Assembly (NCBI GenBank): GCA_029237695.1
Contig: CM055269.1
Coordinates: 30,042,956-30,106,955, forward strand
DNA from: Conchocele bisecta
Taxonomy: Eukaryota > Mollusca > Bivalvia > Lucinida > Thyasiridae
DNA length: 64,000 nt
Direction: 5' to 3'
Within the stretch, counting starts at the first letter, position 1. Every line of letters starts with the position of its first letter. The translations under genes were made by a program, and so were the position numbers. Under the pieces are notes generated by a model, which worked only from the letters and a program-made list of their open reading frames with translations, did not search any database and had not been told where the DNA came from. Positions 36,601-47,457 of the stretch are shown here, piece after piece.

Positions 36601-39600
36601 GGCGTCCGTACGTAACGTACGTACGTCTGTCCGTACGTAACAAAACCTTAACGCTGGGTAAATGCCTTATAATTTCTGTTTCCTTTCTCCGAACTGCTTC
36701 CTATTTCACACACACATTGCTCCAATAGTCCTCTACCGCCCTGTGGCAAATCCACGTTCGTCCCGCCCCCTCTAAGCCCAGGTTCAAGGTCACAGACTTA
36801 GTGCGTTCAAAACCTTAACGCTGGGTAAATGCCTTATAATTTCTGTTTCCTTCCTCCGATCTGCTTCACATTTCACACACGCATTCCTCCAATAGTCCTC
36901 TACCGCCCTGTGGTAAATCCACGTTCGCCCCGCCCTAAGCCCAGGGCCAAGGTCACAGACTTGGTGCATTCAAAACCTTAACGCCTGGTAAATGGCTTAT
37001 AATTTCTGTTTCTTTGCTCGGATCTGCTTCACATTTCACACATGCATTCCTCCAATGGTCCTCTACCGCCCTGTGACAAGTCCACATTCGTCCCGCCCCC
37101 GCTTAGCCCAGGGTCAAGGTCACAGACTTTGTGCATTCGAAACCTTAACGCCGGGTAAATGGCTTATAAATTCTGTTTCCTTGATCGGATCTGCTTCACA
37201 TTTTACACACACATTCCTCCAATGGTCCTCTACCGCCCTGTGACAAATCCACATTCGTCCCGCCCCCACTAAGCCCAGGGTCAAGGTCACAGACTTGGTG
37301 CGTTCGAAACCTTAACGCCGGGTAAATGGTTCATAATTTCTGTTTCCTTGCTCGGATCTGCTTCACATTTCACACACGCATTCCTCCAATGGTCCTCTAC
37401 TGCCCTGTGACAAATCCACATTCGTCCCACCCCCGCTAACTTTACATATTTCACACACACATGGCTGCCAGCGGGGGCATTCGTGTGCTGACAGGCCACT
37501 TTTCTAGTGATGTTTGCTATGTAATTTAAAAGCATTTTGTACTCATTTGAATTATTAGCTCCGCCGTCTCACACTGTAATAGCATTATTTAATCATTGCA
37601 TTTGTTGATTTTCCAGATTCAACAACTTTCAAATATTCGAGGAGTGACCTCGAGGGACAACATTGGGAAGCAAATGAACAAGTAAGTACTGCTATGATGA
37701 TAATATACTCACTGACTATGTAGCTGACTTATAGTTGGCTGGTACATGGGAAATGTACATACACACACAGCTTGAGGGTACAAACAGTTTCCGAGTGCAT
37801 AGAAAACACTGTTAATACATTTCTATAGAATAATATATCTGAATAGTTAAGTACAGGATCACTGCTTGTTCTACCCAGTCACCTTCGGTACTATATGTTT
37901 GGGTGGTGGTTGGGAGCACGCAAAGGGTAATTTAACGATTGGTATTCATCCTTTCCGGAATGCCGACTTCCATGGTTTGGCCTTCATTTACATGTCCCCT
38001 GTACTTGAGAGCTAAATCCTGTTGTGCTCCATTAAGAAGTAATAAGCTTATAGCTAATCATATTACGTTGGGGCAGAGTTAAGTGACCGGTGTGGCATGG
38101 ACCTTGCACCAGGTCAGGATATTCTGATTTCAGGACTGAATATTTAGTGCTGTAAATATGGAGTTCTGATTTTGGGAATTTCTCTCATAGACAGGTTGAA
38201 TGAGGGATAGTCCAACCCGTTGGCCCGGCCTTATATGACCATAGCTGTTGATATGCTGTTAAACACCAATAATCAATCAAATGTACTAGACGTGAGACGT
38301 TTATTTGCTGCTTTTTTTTACCAGGGTGACGACGAATGATCTGATGGCCAAATACAACCTGAAAGGCAACAAAGGCAAGCTGGCCTTTGAGAAAACAGCC
38401 CTCTACCAGGTTATTCAAGGTAAGATTGGGTGGAGTATTCATTATTGTATCCCCTGACGACGAAAGTCGGGGGATACTATTGATTTGACGTTGTCACGCC
38501 GCCGCATCCGCCGGCGCCGCAGACACTTTCTCGTTCGGAGTATAACTCTGAAACCGTATGGAATATTTTAACGAAACTTCATCCATGCATAGATAACGAG
38601 ACAACGACGTGTCGCGCACAAGAACCACAACTCTCGGGTCGCTAATTCTGGAGTTATTCCCCTTTGTTCGTTTTTGGTTCAATTTCGTGTTCGGAGTATA
38701 ACTCCAATACCGTATAGAATATTTTGACGAAACATCACACATGCATAGGTATCGACTCAAAAGTGTGTCGCGCACAAGAACCACGACTCTTGCGACGCTA
38801 ATTTTTCAGTTATTGCCCTTTGTTCGTTTTTGGTCCAATTTCGTGTTCGGAGTATAACTCCAATACCGTATAGAATATTTTTACGAAACTTCACACATGC
38901 ATAGGTATCGACCCAATGGTGTGTCGCGCACAAGAACCACGACTCTTGCGATGCTAATTTTCAGTTATTGCCCTTTGTTTGTTGTTTTATTTTTGATTAT
39001 TATTATGCCATTATATACATTTCTTATCTGGAGTATATCTCCAATACCGTTTGAATAAATATTGATGTATATGTACCAGAATGTCGCTGACAATGAGGAC
39101 AGGCCTCGCCCCTACCTGACCATTAACTATACACTTGGCTATATTTTACACCTGACCCCACCCTACAAATGACAGAGGATGGCGGTGGTGGCAGGGGATA
39201 CAATGCTGTCGTGGACGACTGTCGTTCTAGTTTTGCCATAAAGTAAATAAGAGTTACAAAGATATATTTCAATTATATTACAAAGGAATGTGTGTTTGAC
39301 CATGAAGGCACATTCATACAACTGTAATAGCAAGGGAGGAGGGTTAAAATTTGAATAAGACGTGTCCAACAAACTGAACACTGAATGGCCAACCGGGCAG
39401 ACACCGAAGCGGATTTGGATATGCACGCATATTGTTCTGGGTCTCAACTGTTGGCAAAGCTAATATATACTTTCATGGTTCATATTCTTCCTGTAGAAGA
39501 ATAAGGACACAGGGTTCATCTTTCGGAACAGAAAAGTGCTGGGCAGCTATAATTGTATCCCCCTGACGATAGTCAGGGATACTATGTATCTGACGTCGTC

Positions 39601-41446
39601 ACGCCGCCGCCGCAGACACTTTGGTGTCCGGGCTATAAGTCTGAAACAGCATGGAATAATTTGAACAAAACTTCATTCATGCATAGATAACGAGTCAACA
39701 ACGTGTCGCGCACAAGAACCACAACTCTCGGGTCGCTGATTTTGGAGTTATTCCCCTTTGTTGAATATTTTCTGACATGGCGGCAAGGGGGATACAATGC
39801 GGTCGTGGGCGACTGTCGTTCTACTTATAATAATGTTATGCAGCAAGTATTCTACATAGTGCCAGGAGCCGGTGTGGCTCAGTGGATATAGCCACGGGTT
39901 ATTTTTTAGTGAAGGACAAAACACCCTCGGACAAACAGCCTCAGCACAAAAATGACTACAGTCGAACTTGTGCTTACGACCACTTGTAATAAACGACCAC
40001 CTGCTGTAAGCGACCAGTTTGAATCCCGCCCGACGAATTTCCCATAATAACGTACTTGCAATGAACGACCACCTGCTGTCTGCGACCAGCGACCGTATAA
40101 ATACGGCCCATTCCGTCAAAATACGACGCGTTTAATGACCGTCGGCGACTGTCAGCGCCCATGAAAACACGGCTCGAAACACGGCTATAAGCGGTGGCAT
40201 AATCCATAAAACGTGTATTTAGCGTTCTATAAATGATGGATGTGTTTTCAGCATTATCTGGGTCAGGGATGGGATCACGTGGTCTATTGTTTACACTGCA
40301 GCCCAAGGCAATCTCGCTTAAATCGTAAATTTCATTCATCAATATGACTTGCAGCGTAAACAATAGATCACGTGACCCCACATCCTGAGATTATGCACGT
40401 ATCAAACCGCATGAATAGGCAGGACACGTGACCATAGGCATTATTTATTATCAATTAATCCTCCTTTAAGCGTCTGTTGATCGCGAGTAGTATACATTGT
40501 AATAAGCTCTGTCTATCGCGAGCACTATACAACGTAATAAGCATGATTTTATAAATAACTCGTATGTTTAATACATTAATACATACAAGTTTGTGTCATA
40601 GGCATTATTAATAATTACTTTAACTTCTGTTCAAATGACATGATTTTATATGGGTCCGTTGCTAATGGAATTCCCGCAATAGTTGGTAACCGAAATGCGA
40701 ATGATACCAGTAACCCGTGCAGTACCAGTACCCGTGCATGTCCCGAAATTTTATAACGCGGTCGGATTCGATCGCGGTTTGAAATCTTGGACCCCGACTA
40801 CCGCGTTATAATGGAGCTGCAGTGTATTCAAACTTATGTTTTCCATTGTACATGTTATTACTTTAATAAACATACATATATGTGTATACATGTTATTACT
40901 TGACTGTGTTGTCACTGTGTTGTTTTTTATATATCATCCGTGTACCCACTCCACATGGCTGTCCCTATTAAGAGACCACCTCTGTTAAGAGACCACTTTT
41001 GGCAGTTCCCTTGAGTGGTCTCTTAACACAAGTTTGACTGTACATGGACGAAACCCGCTGCAAGTTGTAATTTTTAGGTTGAGGGTGTTTTGTCGGAGGG
41101 GGTTCTGTCCGGATACCGTTCTTTTTGTGTGCAATACACTTGCATCATAGCCTAACTAACTTTGCCAAACATATACTGTGCCCCCCCCCCCCCCCCCTCC
41201 CCCCCCCCCCCCCCACCCCCCCCCTCTACCAATGAGTGTCCCCCACCCCATCCATTCTTCCGTCAAAACTGAATTGGCCCTTAAAGTGACATCAAAATCA
41301 CTCCCAATTAGTTCATGTTCATTTCAGCAAGTGCCCAGAAGTCCTTTCCAGGCACAGAGCATGCCGCCAAGAAACTGGAAATTGGGTCGGTTTTGAAGTA
41401 CGCACCAGACAGAAGAGGTGGTGGCGGAAGAAGGGCTGATCAGTGA
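30646..41446 (+). CDS. DUF4806-domain protein with SR-rich repeat
   Basis: Exons: 30646-30832, 31103-31225, 32045-32107, 33023-35429, 35713-35897, 37617-37681, 38325-38419, 41328-41446. All junctions are GT..AG with matching phases. ATG 30646 begins MWIRAVWMEGQ, followed by VIPDVWEKDGTVFWPPGKN, the N-terminal motif usual in these proteins. Exons 2-3 are acidic/basic linker with an NLS-like RKRKRQKK. Exon 4 is the SR-rich minisatellite and a Ser/Gln-rich tail. Exons 5-7 encode the DUF4806 domain: TTSIEEFASLEDRLK, IQQLSNIRGVTSRDNIGKQM, YNLKGNKGKLAFEKTALYQV. Exon 8 ends in a basic GGGGRRADQ tail. Exon total is 3244 nt, one over a multiple of three, so the repeat contains a net frame break (true or sequencing error). 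Function of DUF4806 is unknown. AATAAA is at 41501. Confidence 0.85.
31575..31910 (+). repeat. 166-bp repeat family (copy 2)
   Basis: Two units with AAACCTTAACCGCGGGTAAA, TTGGTCGGAATACC, ACAAATCCACGTCCGTGCC and CTAAGCCCAGGGTCAAGG. In intron 2 of the DUF4806 gene. Confidence 0.78.
32648..32910 (+). repeat. 166-bp repeat family (copy 3)
   Basis: One and a fraction units nearly identical to 31615-31800, ending GGGGGTATACGTGAGCCCTC. In intron 3 of the DUF4806 gene. Confidence 0.75.
33129..35037 (+). repeat. 63-bp coding minisatellite
   Basis: A unit of 63 bp (21 codons, SNRTSKHGSRSRHTSSRSPPP) recurs about 30 times in exon 4 of the DUF4806 gene. The first four and last six units are nearly perfect and keep one frame. 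The units between about 33350 and 34690 carry many 1-3 bp indels. The His-rich plus-strand and Asp-rich minus-strand frames here are other readings of the same repeat. Confidence 0.93.
36558..37507 (+). repeat. 166-bp repeat family (copy 4, fullest)
   Basis: Begins ATGCCCCCGCCACCGAATGG with a small CCCCC..GGGGG hairpin, then five units of 163-168 bp (starts near 36641, 36808, 36971, 37139, 37305), and ends GGGGGCATTCGTGTGCTGAC. The paired start and end suggest a dispersed element rather than a local satellite. In intron 5 of the DUF4806 gene. Confidence 0.82.
37896..38280 (+). repeat. SINE copy (plus)
   Basis: Starts GGGTGGTGGTTGGGAGCACG, has the common core and ends TTAAACACCAATAATCAATCAA. 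In intron 6 of the DUF4806 gene. Confidence 0.78.
38440..39235 (+). repeat. Repeat C, long copy (three units)
   Basis: Starts TGTATCCCCTGACGACGAAA, has three tandem units with GTGTCGCGCACAAGAACCAC and TCGTGTTCGGAGTATAACTC, and ends GGGGATACAATGCTGTCGTG. In intron 7. Confidence 0.8.
39550..39832 (+). repeat. Repeat C, single-unit copy
   Basis: TTGTATCCCCCTGACGATAG to GGGGGATACAATGCGGTCGT, one unit. A short tRNA A-box-like fragment (GTGTGGCTCAGTGGATATAG) follows at 39874. Confidence 0.8.
39959..41040. mobile_element. Tigger/pogo-type non-autonomous element
   Basis: Ends CAGTCGAACTTGTGCTTACG and inverse AACACAAGTTTGACTG, with TA at 39957-39958 and 41041-41042. Subterminal units such as CGACCACCTGCTGT repeat near the left end. 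An internal inverted pair (ATCACGTGGTCTATTGTTTACAC / inverse) is at 40270-40380. No transposase frame. In intron 7. Confidence 0.75.
41178..41225. repeat. Poly-C tract
   Basis: About 45 bases almost entirely C, some 100 bp before the last DUF4806 exon. It could form G-quadruplex on the minus strand. A G-rich tract lies at 42897-42920. Confidence 0.9.
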
Positions 41447-41500
41447 TCACCTGTAATGAAAGTTCCTGCCATGAACAACCTGCTGTTTGATAAGGAAAAA

Positions 41501-41506
41501 AATAAA
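41501..41506 (+). terminator. Poly(A) signal of DUF4806 gene
   Basis: AATAAA 55 bp after the stop codon at 41444-41446. Confidence 0.65.
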
Positions 41507-42000
41507 GAATTAAATTGTTCTTCGTTTGTCTTTGAGTGTTGTTGCCCAGCTCAAAAGGTTTGGGAATAGTATATACAAAGAGGCTTCAGATACATGTTGG
41601 GTTTTTGACTCGTTATTTTGAAAATGAAGTGTTATTCTTGTCATTCAAACCTTTTTTCATCAATTCCATGTATACCAACCCATTGAAATAAGTTAATTTC
41701 AATTTTTTACAATTGTCTTTTACGGAAAACTGACACTTATTTGAAGCTCTATAATCAATCCCTCTTGCTGACTTCTATCCAGATTAACAGGTTACAAAAC
41801 ACTAGATGTGCTTCTGTGTGTATGCGACCCAAATGACAAAGTTAGACATTCATATGAGCCGTAAAATATCAATAATCCATCAAACGTGTGAATACAAGGC
41901 TGGGCTTGTGTTGTGACTTGTTTACACTGTTGTGTTAATGCCACATTGTTTGACAGTCGTTGCAGGATTGGGATGATTTTGGTGCTACTTCAACGTTAGG

Positions 42001-42397
42001 CTTGGGTGGTTGGTTGGGAGCAGCGAAGGGTAGTTTAACGATCGGTATTCATCCTTTCCGGAATGCCGACTTACATGGTTTAGCCCTCCTTTACATGCCC
42101 CCTGTACTTGAGAGCTAAATCCTGTTATGCTCCATTAAGAAGTAATAAGCTTTAATATTGCTAACCCTATTACTTTGGGGCAGAGCTAAGTGACTCTGGT
42201 GCGGTATGGACCTGGCACCAGGTCAGGATATTCTAATTTCAGGACTGAATATATTGTTATGTAAATATTGAGTTCTGATTTTGGGAATTTCCCTCATTGT
42301 GGACAGGTTGAATATGGGAAAATCCATCCTGTTGGCCCGGCCTTAAATGACCTTAGCTGTTGATAGGCCGTTAAACACCAATAATCAATCAATCAAT
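42001..42397 (+). repeat. SINE copy with target duplication
   Basis: Flanked by the direct repeat CAACGTTAGG at 41991-42000 and 42398-42407. Ends AATCAATCAATCAA-type tail. The insertion is within the left edge of an ACGTT array. Confidence 0.88.
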
Positions 42398-42740
42398 CAA
42401 CGTTAGGTTACGTGGTTTCAACGTCGGTTTGTGACGTTGTTTCAACGTCTGCATGTAACGTTGTTACAACGTCTGGTTTATGACGTTGTTTTGATGTCAT
42501 TGTGACGTTGTTTCAACGTCAGTTCAAAGTTGCTTAGACGTCATGTTGACGACGTTGATACAACGTTGTGAAAATGACGTTGATACAACGTTGTGAAAAT
42601 GACGTTGATACAACGTTGTGAAAATGACGTCATTTCAACGTCATCTTTATGACGTCTAAAAAATTTGCAAATTCAACTACTTTTCAACGTCTATCCAACG
42701 TCAGAAAAAGACGTCTAAACAACGTCCCTTAGACGTCAAT
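42398..42740. repeat. ACGTT/CAACGTC quasi-palindromic array
   Basis: Repeats of GACGTTGTTTCAACGTC, with GACGTTGATACAACGTTG three times over, ending GTCAATTGCCCACTGGGAA. Sister of 6178-6425. Confidence 0.85.
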
Positions 42741-42896
42741 TGCCCACTGGGAAGGCTCTTTTTCAAGATCCACTACTCCCTGCTGAAGGGATTCTTATGC
42801 TCCCCGAATTTTTTTCCCAGAAGAGCATATTGTTGCCATATTGTTGCCGGGGCTTTAACAGCAACACAATTAAAAGCCCCGCTATTCCCCCGGGGA

Positions 42897-42920
42897 GGGG
42901 GGGGGGGGGGGGGAGGGGGT
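42897..42920. repeat. Poly-G tract
   Basis: A run of about 24 bases, nearly all G, in otherwise unannotated sequence between the SINE region and the piggyBac element. 41510-41990 and 42741-43154 show nothing else. Confidence 0.85.
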
Positions 42921-43158
42921 GGCAGGGATTTACATTGACTGATACGTTAGTATACTAAATGTTGTCCACCTTTAGCCATGTGCTCAGTGGTCAGGTTGGC
43001 CCTGGTCAGTGACAAATTTAGGTTCTCAATTTTCTATTCAGCAAATACTATCTGGGAATTCGGGCAGGTGACATTGTGATGATGATGATGATCACAGAAT
43101 ATTTTCCGGTTTTCAAATGCAAGTTATGAAAACCATTTTATTCTGGAAACCCGTTTAA

Positions 43159-45886
43159 CCCAATCCCAACATATCGGCCGAATCCGCCCGACTCGCGTAA
43201 CACTCAGATCGCCCGAATACGGCCGCACTTGTATACAATCAAATCGGCCGAAACCGGCCGATTAACAGTCGTTGCTTTCCGGTCGGCTTTACATCGTCAT
43301 TCACGGAAAATATTAGCCAATGAGATGTTAGATTGAAAGGAGATTCCCTTCCGAACGTATTAATCATTATTCATCGTATATTTCCGTGAGTGTTATAAAT
43401 ACTATGCAGGTTTTCCTGCACTTAGTGAGGTAAAATTGTGTTACAACAAAATGGCGTAAAATTCAATTTTGTTGGAAGATTATACGAATGAAAATGACGA
43501 TATTCGGGATGTACCGCAGAGGGATCCGAATTCTGATGTAGACATCAGTGACCCCCCATCATCCGACGAGAACGACGAACATGTTTCGAGCGATGAAACG
43601 TCAACTTACGACTCTGATGACGAAATTCCGCTAAACCATCTACTTGATCGGTGGACAACACGAATTACTAACCCCACCCTCCAGCCATTTGTACAGCAAG
43701 TAGGTCCAAACATTGGAGATGAGCCATGCGACTTTTTGGACTATTTCTTCATGATGTTTTCTGAAGAGTTTTTCTCCATAATTGCGGTGGAGACAAACAG
43801 ATACGCAAAGCAAGAAATAGAGAAGAAGGAACAAAGAGAAGGGGGTAATGGAAAGGGTGATCCTGTTTTGGTGCAGCAGGGGGAAACTACGGCCGAAGAA
43901 ATCAAGGCATTTTTCTCCACTGTCATAGCCATGGGTATAAACCAGCAACCAAATATAGAAGACTATTGGAGTACGAATGACAAACTGGGAAATAAAGGCG
44001 TATCAAAAGTAATGACAGTTAACCGGTGGCGAAAACTGAATCAATATATTCATATAAATGACAACGCAACGGCTCCGGCAAATGATGATCCTGCACGAGA
44101 TCGGCTTTACAAAGTTCGGCCATTGATCGACATGTACAATGCCAACTTCAAGAACGGCAAATATCGACCACACCAAAATGTTAGTATTGATGAGGCGATG
44201 ATTGGCTTCAAGGGCAGATCCTACATGAAGCAGTAAACCCACGAAATGGGGACTAAAAGCATGGATGCTAGCGGACTCGCACAACGGGTTTTGTATTCAT
44301 GCGGATATGTACACCGGCGCGAAACAGGGACAGGGTGTGACAGAAGGACTAGGTTACAAGGTCGTGATGGACTTATCCCAGCATGTTGCCGACAAGAACC
44401 ACCATTTGTTCATCGATAATTACTTCACATCAGTGAAGCTGATGACAGATTTACGCAAAGATAGGAAGATATATGCAACAGGAACTGTACGTATCAACAG
44501 GAAAGGTTTGCCTCCAAAGTTTAAAACGAAGAAGAAAGTTGTCCGCGGCACTACAGAACAGTGGCAGAAGGGAGCTGTCATCGCAACAAGGTGGAACGAC
44601 AGGAAAGATGTATTTCTTCTGTCGACAAATGGCAGCAAATCTATCAGCACCATTCCTCGGACGTTGTTGGAAACACGGCTACCGATATTCCGTGCCCCGA
44701 GTTGATCAAGGCATACAACAAGTACATGGGTGGTGTTGACATGAGCGACCAGTTGCGATCGTACTACCCACTCGGCCGGAAAGCTAGAAAGTACTGGAAA
44801 TACATTCTGTGGTTCTATGTGGAGGTGTCCTTGATCAATGCGTGGATAATATACAACATGTCCACCCCTGTGAAACCCACAAAGAAGTTCAACCAGAAAG
44901 ACTACCGTCTGGCTGTGTGCGATCGACTGGAAGCCGGATTCTCATCACGGAAGAGAAGGCACTCCCAGACACGCCCAACACTTGCCGTCATCAATCCGGA
45001 AAATCTTGGTGCCCACCGGCTCGTCAGAATGGATGGGAGAAAGCGTGTTTGCAAGCATTGCTCGCGAATGGGAAGAAAAACATCCAAAAACCGCTCCATT
45101 GAAACCAGCTTTGGCTGCGAATTCTGCCAAGTTTCACTCTGCCAGGATCGGTGCTTCATGGAATACCATTCATAGGTTTTATGTAATAAAAGCAGAAAAA
45201 AAATGATAAGAAAACTGTGTCTGTATATAAATATGTGCCATGATCTGACAAAACCGCGCTTATATTATTTGTGACCAGTGTATATCCAGACCAGCCTGCG
45301 CATCTGCACAGTCTGATCACGGTCTACACTGTTCACAATTCGGTCAGTAAATCATACTTATAAATGTGTATCATGTGTATGGTGAATTAAATAAATATGA
45401 ATTTGTGCTAAAATTTATGATACAAAATTCAATAAAAATGGAAATAGTTAAATAGTGTTGTGAAATATATAATTTTATTTGATCCTGTGAATTGAATATT
45501 ATTCCAAAGGAGGATATGTGATTAAAGTGCATTCCATTTGGATTTAACTGTATTGGTTGTAACAGAAAATAAAACAATGGAATCCTGCAAGCAAACAACA
45601 CAGGCCTATGCACGTTTATTCAATGTAAAGGGTCATTGGAAGAAGAGGACTTCGGTGTTAACCCCCTTCTTCAATTGACCATTTCAACTATGTTCAAAAT
45701 GATGTAAGTTTTATGCATGAAACCTTTAGATTAGCATGCATGATTTAAGTTTAAGTTACATCACCCTGGTTCAGCAAGCTCAATTTTCAGCTAGGTAATA
45801 TTTCTCTGTTGGCAGCACTCCAGCTGTGCCTGCCAGCGCTGTTCACTGATAAGCCTAGTAGCAGTAGTGCTGTGTTGGGAATAGGG
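43159..45886 (+). mobile_element. Full-length piggyBac-type transposon
   Basis: Ends CCCAATCCCAACA and inverse TGTTGGGAATAGGG, each directly against TTAA (43155-43158 and 45887-45890), the piggyBac target duplication. 2728 bp with a single transposase pseudogene. The subterminal region repeats ATCGGCCGAA-type words (43173-43260). Confidence 0.93.
43451..45175 (+). pseudogene. piggyBac transposase (inactivated)
   Basis: The likely ATG (43451) is followed by a stop at codon 3. From 43469 the frame is open: acidic N-terminus, SDDEIPLNHLLDRW, then the transposase core to VSIDEAMIGFKGRSYMKQ, where it stops at 44234. After a frame change (with a few codons missing) it resumes with KWGLKAWMLADSHNGF and HLFIDNYFTSVKLM, then shifts again near 44690 to AYNKYMGGVDMSDQLRSYYP. 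The three catalytic Asp positions of piggyBac (in SIDEAM, FIDNYF and GVDMSDQ) are all kept. The C-terminus has the Cys-rich zinc domain (CKHCSRMGRK..CEFCQVSLC). One nonsense and two frame breaks make it dead, though otherwise well preserved. Confidence 0.93.
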
Positions 45887-45999
45887 TTAAGCCGGAAATT
45901 TTGTCCGGTCCTGAGCTCGTCCGGATTAAAGAGGTTCTGGTGATATTAGTACATGTACAAAGTATAATTTGCCTGTGTGTGTCAATGATCTGTTTGCAG

Positions 46000-47457
46000 A
46001 TTTCTTGATGGTTTGTCATGCCTAGGATTCTTACAGGCAGTTCGCCACAACCCCCATTTTATGGAATCCCTGTTCATTCACAGGAGTGTTCCACTGACAG
46101 CAATGCAAGTTGAGGACATCTTCGAAGTAGTGTTCTCAGCAGAAGGAAGTAACAACTACACACGCGAACTACAGACACATTGTCATTGGAGGGATTATCT
46201 TCTAGACATAGAAGGTATGACTTGTATGAGAGGCATAGGAGGGTACTGAAATGTGGTGCGGCCAAACTGCTTGCGCTGAAAATATTTGTATATTCAAGGG
46301 CCCGAGCTTGCTGGGGGGGGGGGGGGTTCCGGTGGCATGCTCCCCATGGAAAATGTTGATACTTAGATTCTCTGAAACGCGTTCTCCTGCCTTCTGTGGA
46401 GTATTTTTGCAAGCTTGTTTGGTCATTTTTTAAGTGGTTTGATGATTGGCGTTAAAAAATTAAACTACATGACATTTGTATAATTAATAAAAGTTGCATT
46501 TGAGTCGGAATAAAATGTTATCCATTTGTACCAATGTCTGAATAAAAAATCTTATACTATCAGACACAAATGCGCATGGCTGGGCGGAGGGGGGAGTGGT
46601 TGGGGGCTCCCCGAAGAAAATTTGAAACCTACAATGCCGTAGACGCGATTTCACGGCACATAATGATTAATCCACTGTTCAAGTTCACATGTTTTACCGA
46701 TTTTTTAAAACTTAGATGTTACGTAATGTATAATGGGATAGTAGAGAGAATATAGTTTTGCACACAGAGATGCGAATAATTTTCTCAATCTGCCCTAAAT
46801 TTTACTAAACAAAAACACAAAAAAAAGAAAAAAATGGTCTGAAAAGTGGTGCGGCCGTACCCGTTGTTACGCCTATGTGTATGTATTGTATTTACTCTAC
46901 TGGATCTGTGAAAAGTGGTCTAATTAGCGGGGGTGGTCTTAGTAACGGGATGGCCTTTATGCGGGGTTCCAAAAAGACAGCTACAAGAGAAGACACAAAG
47001 CAGGGTTTTCCAATTACTTCAACTAATATAGAGTTTACATGACCCACCTTACATGCCTGTTACATACATTTGCAGTTTTGTATACAGTTCATTGAATCCA
47101 TCTAGTTGTACAATTTGTGATGTTTCAAATAATTATATATTATTAAAATTTGTCTTTAAAAGTATTAGCAAGCAACAACGAATGAGACGTTCTGTCTATG
47201 CCATTGCAGAGCAGCCAGATGCACTTGAAACATTGCTACAGTTTGTGACATGTCTGAGGGAGCCACCTGTTCTTGGATTTAATCCGACAGCCAAGCTGAA
47301 CTTCACTCATCCTGATCCGAATGACGAGTATGATGGCACACCATATGCCAACACGTGTGCCAATGCTTTATCAGTACCAGTGTTACTGAGCTACGAAACG
47401 TTTGTTGAACGAATGAATTTGGCACTTACTGTTGGAACTGTGTTCACCAATTCTTAA
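46000..47457 (+). CDS. HECT-type E3 ligase, C-terminal two exons (partial)
   Basis: Exons 46000-46214 (TTTGCAG|ATTTCTTGATGG to GACATAGAAG|GTATGA) and 47210-47457 (CCATTGCAG|AGCAGCCAG to TAA), joined in phase 1. The first encodes LSCLGFLQAVRHNP, then VEDIFEVVFSAEGSNNYT and HWRDYLLDIEG. The second encodes LLQFVTCLREPPVLGFN, FTHPDPNDEYDGTPYANTCA and LLSYETFVERMNLAL. This is the HECT C-lobe as found in G2E3-like proteins of fish and molluscs, with the catalytic Cys in ANTCAN. Upstream exons are not found; the piggyBac element and array occupy that region. It is either the end of a larger gene with distant exons or a truncated copy. Confidence 0.75.
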
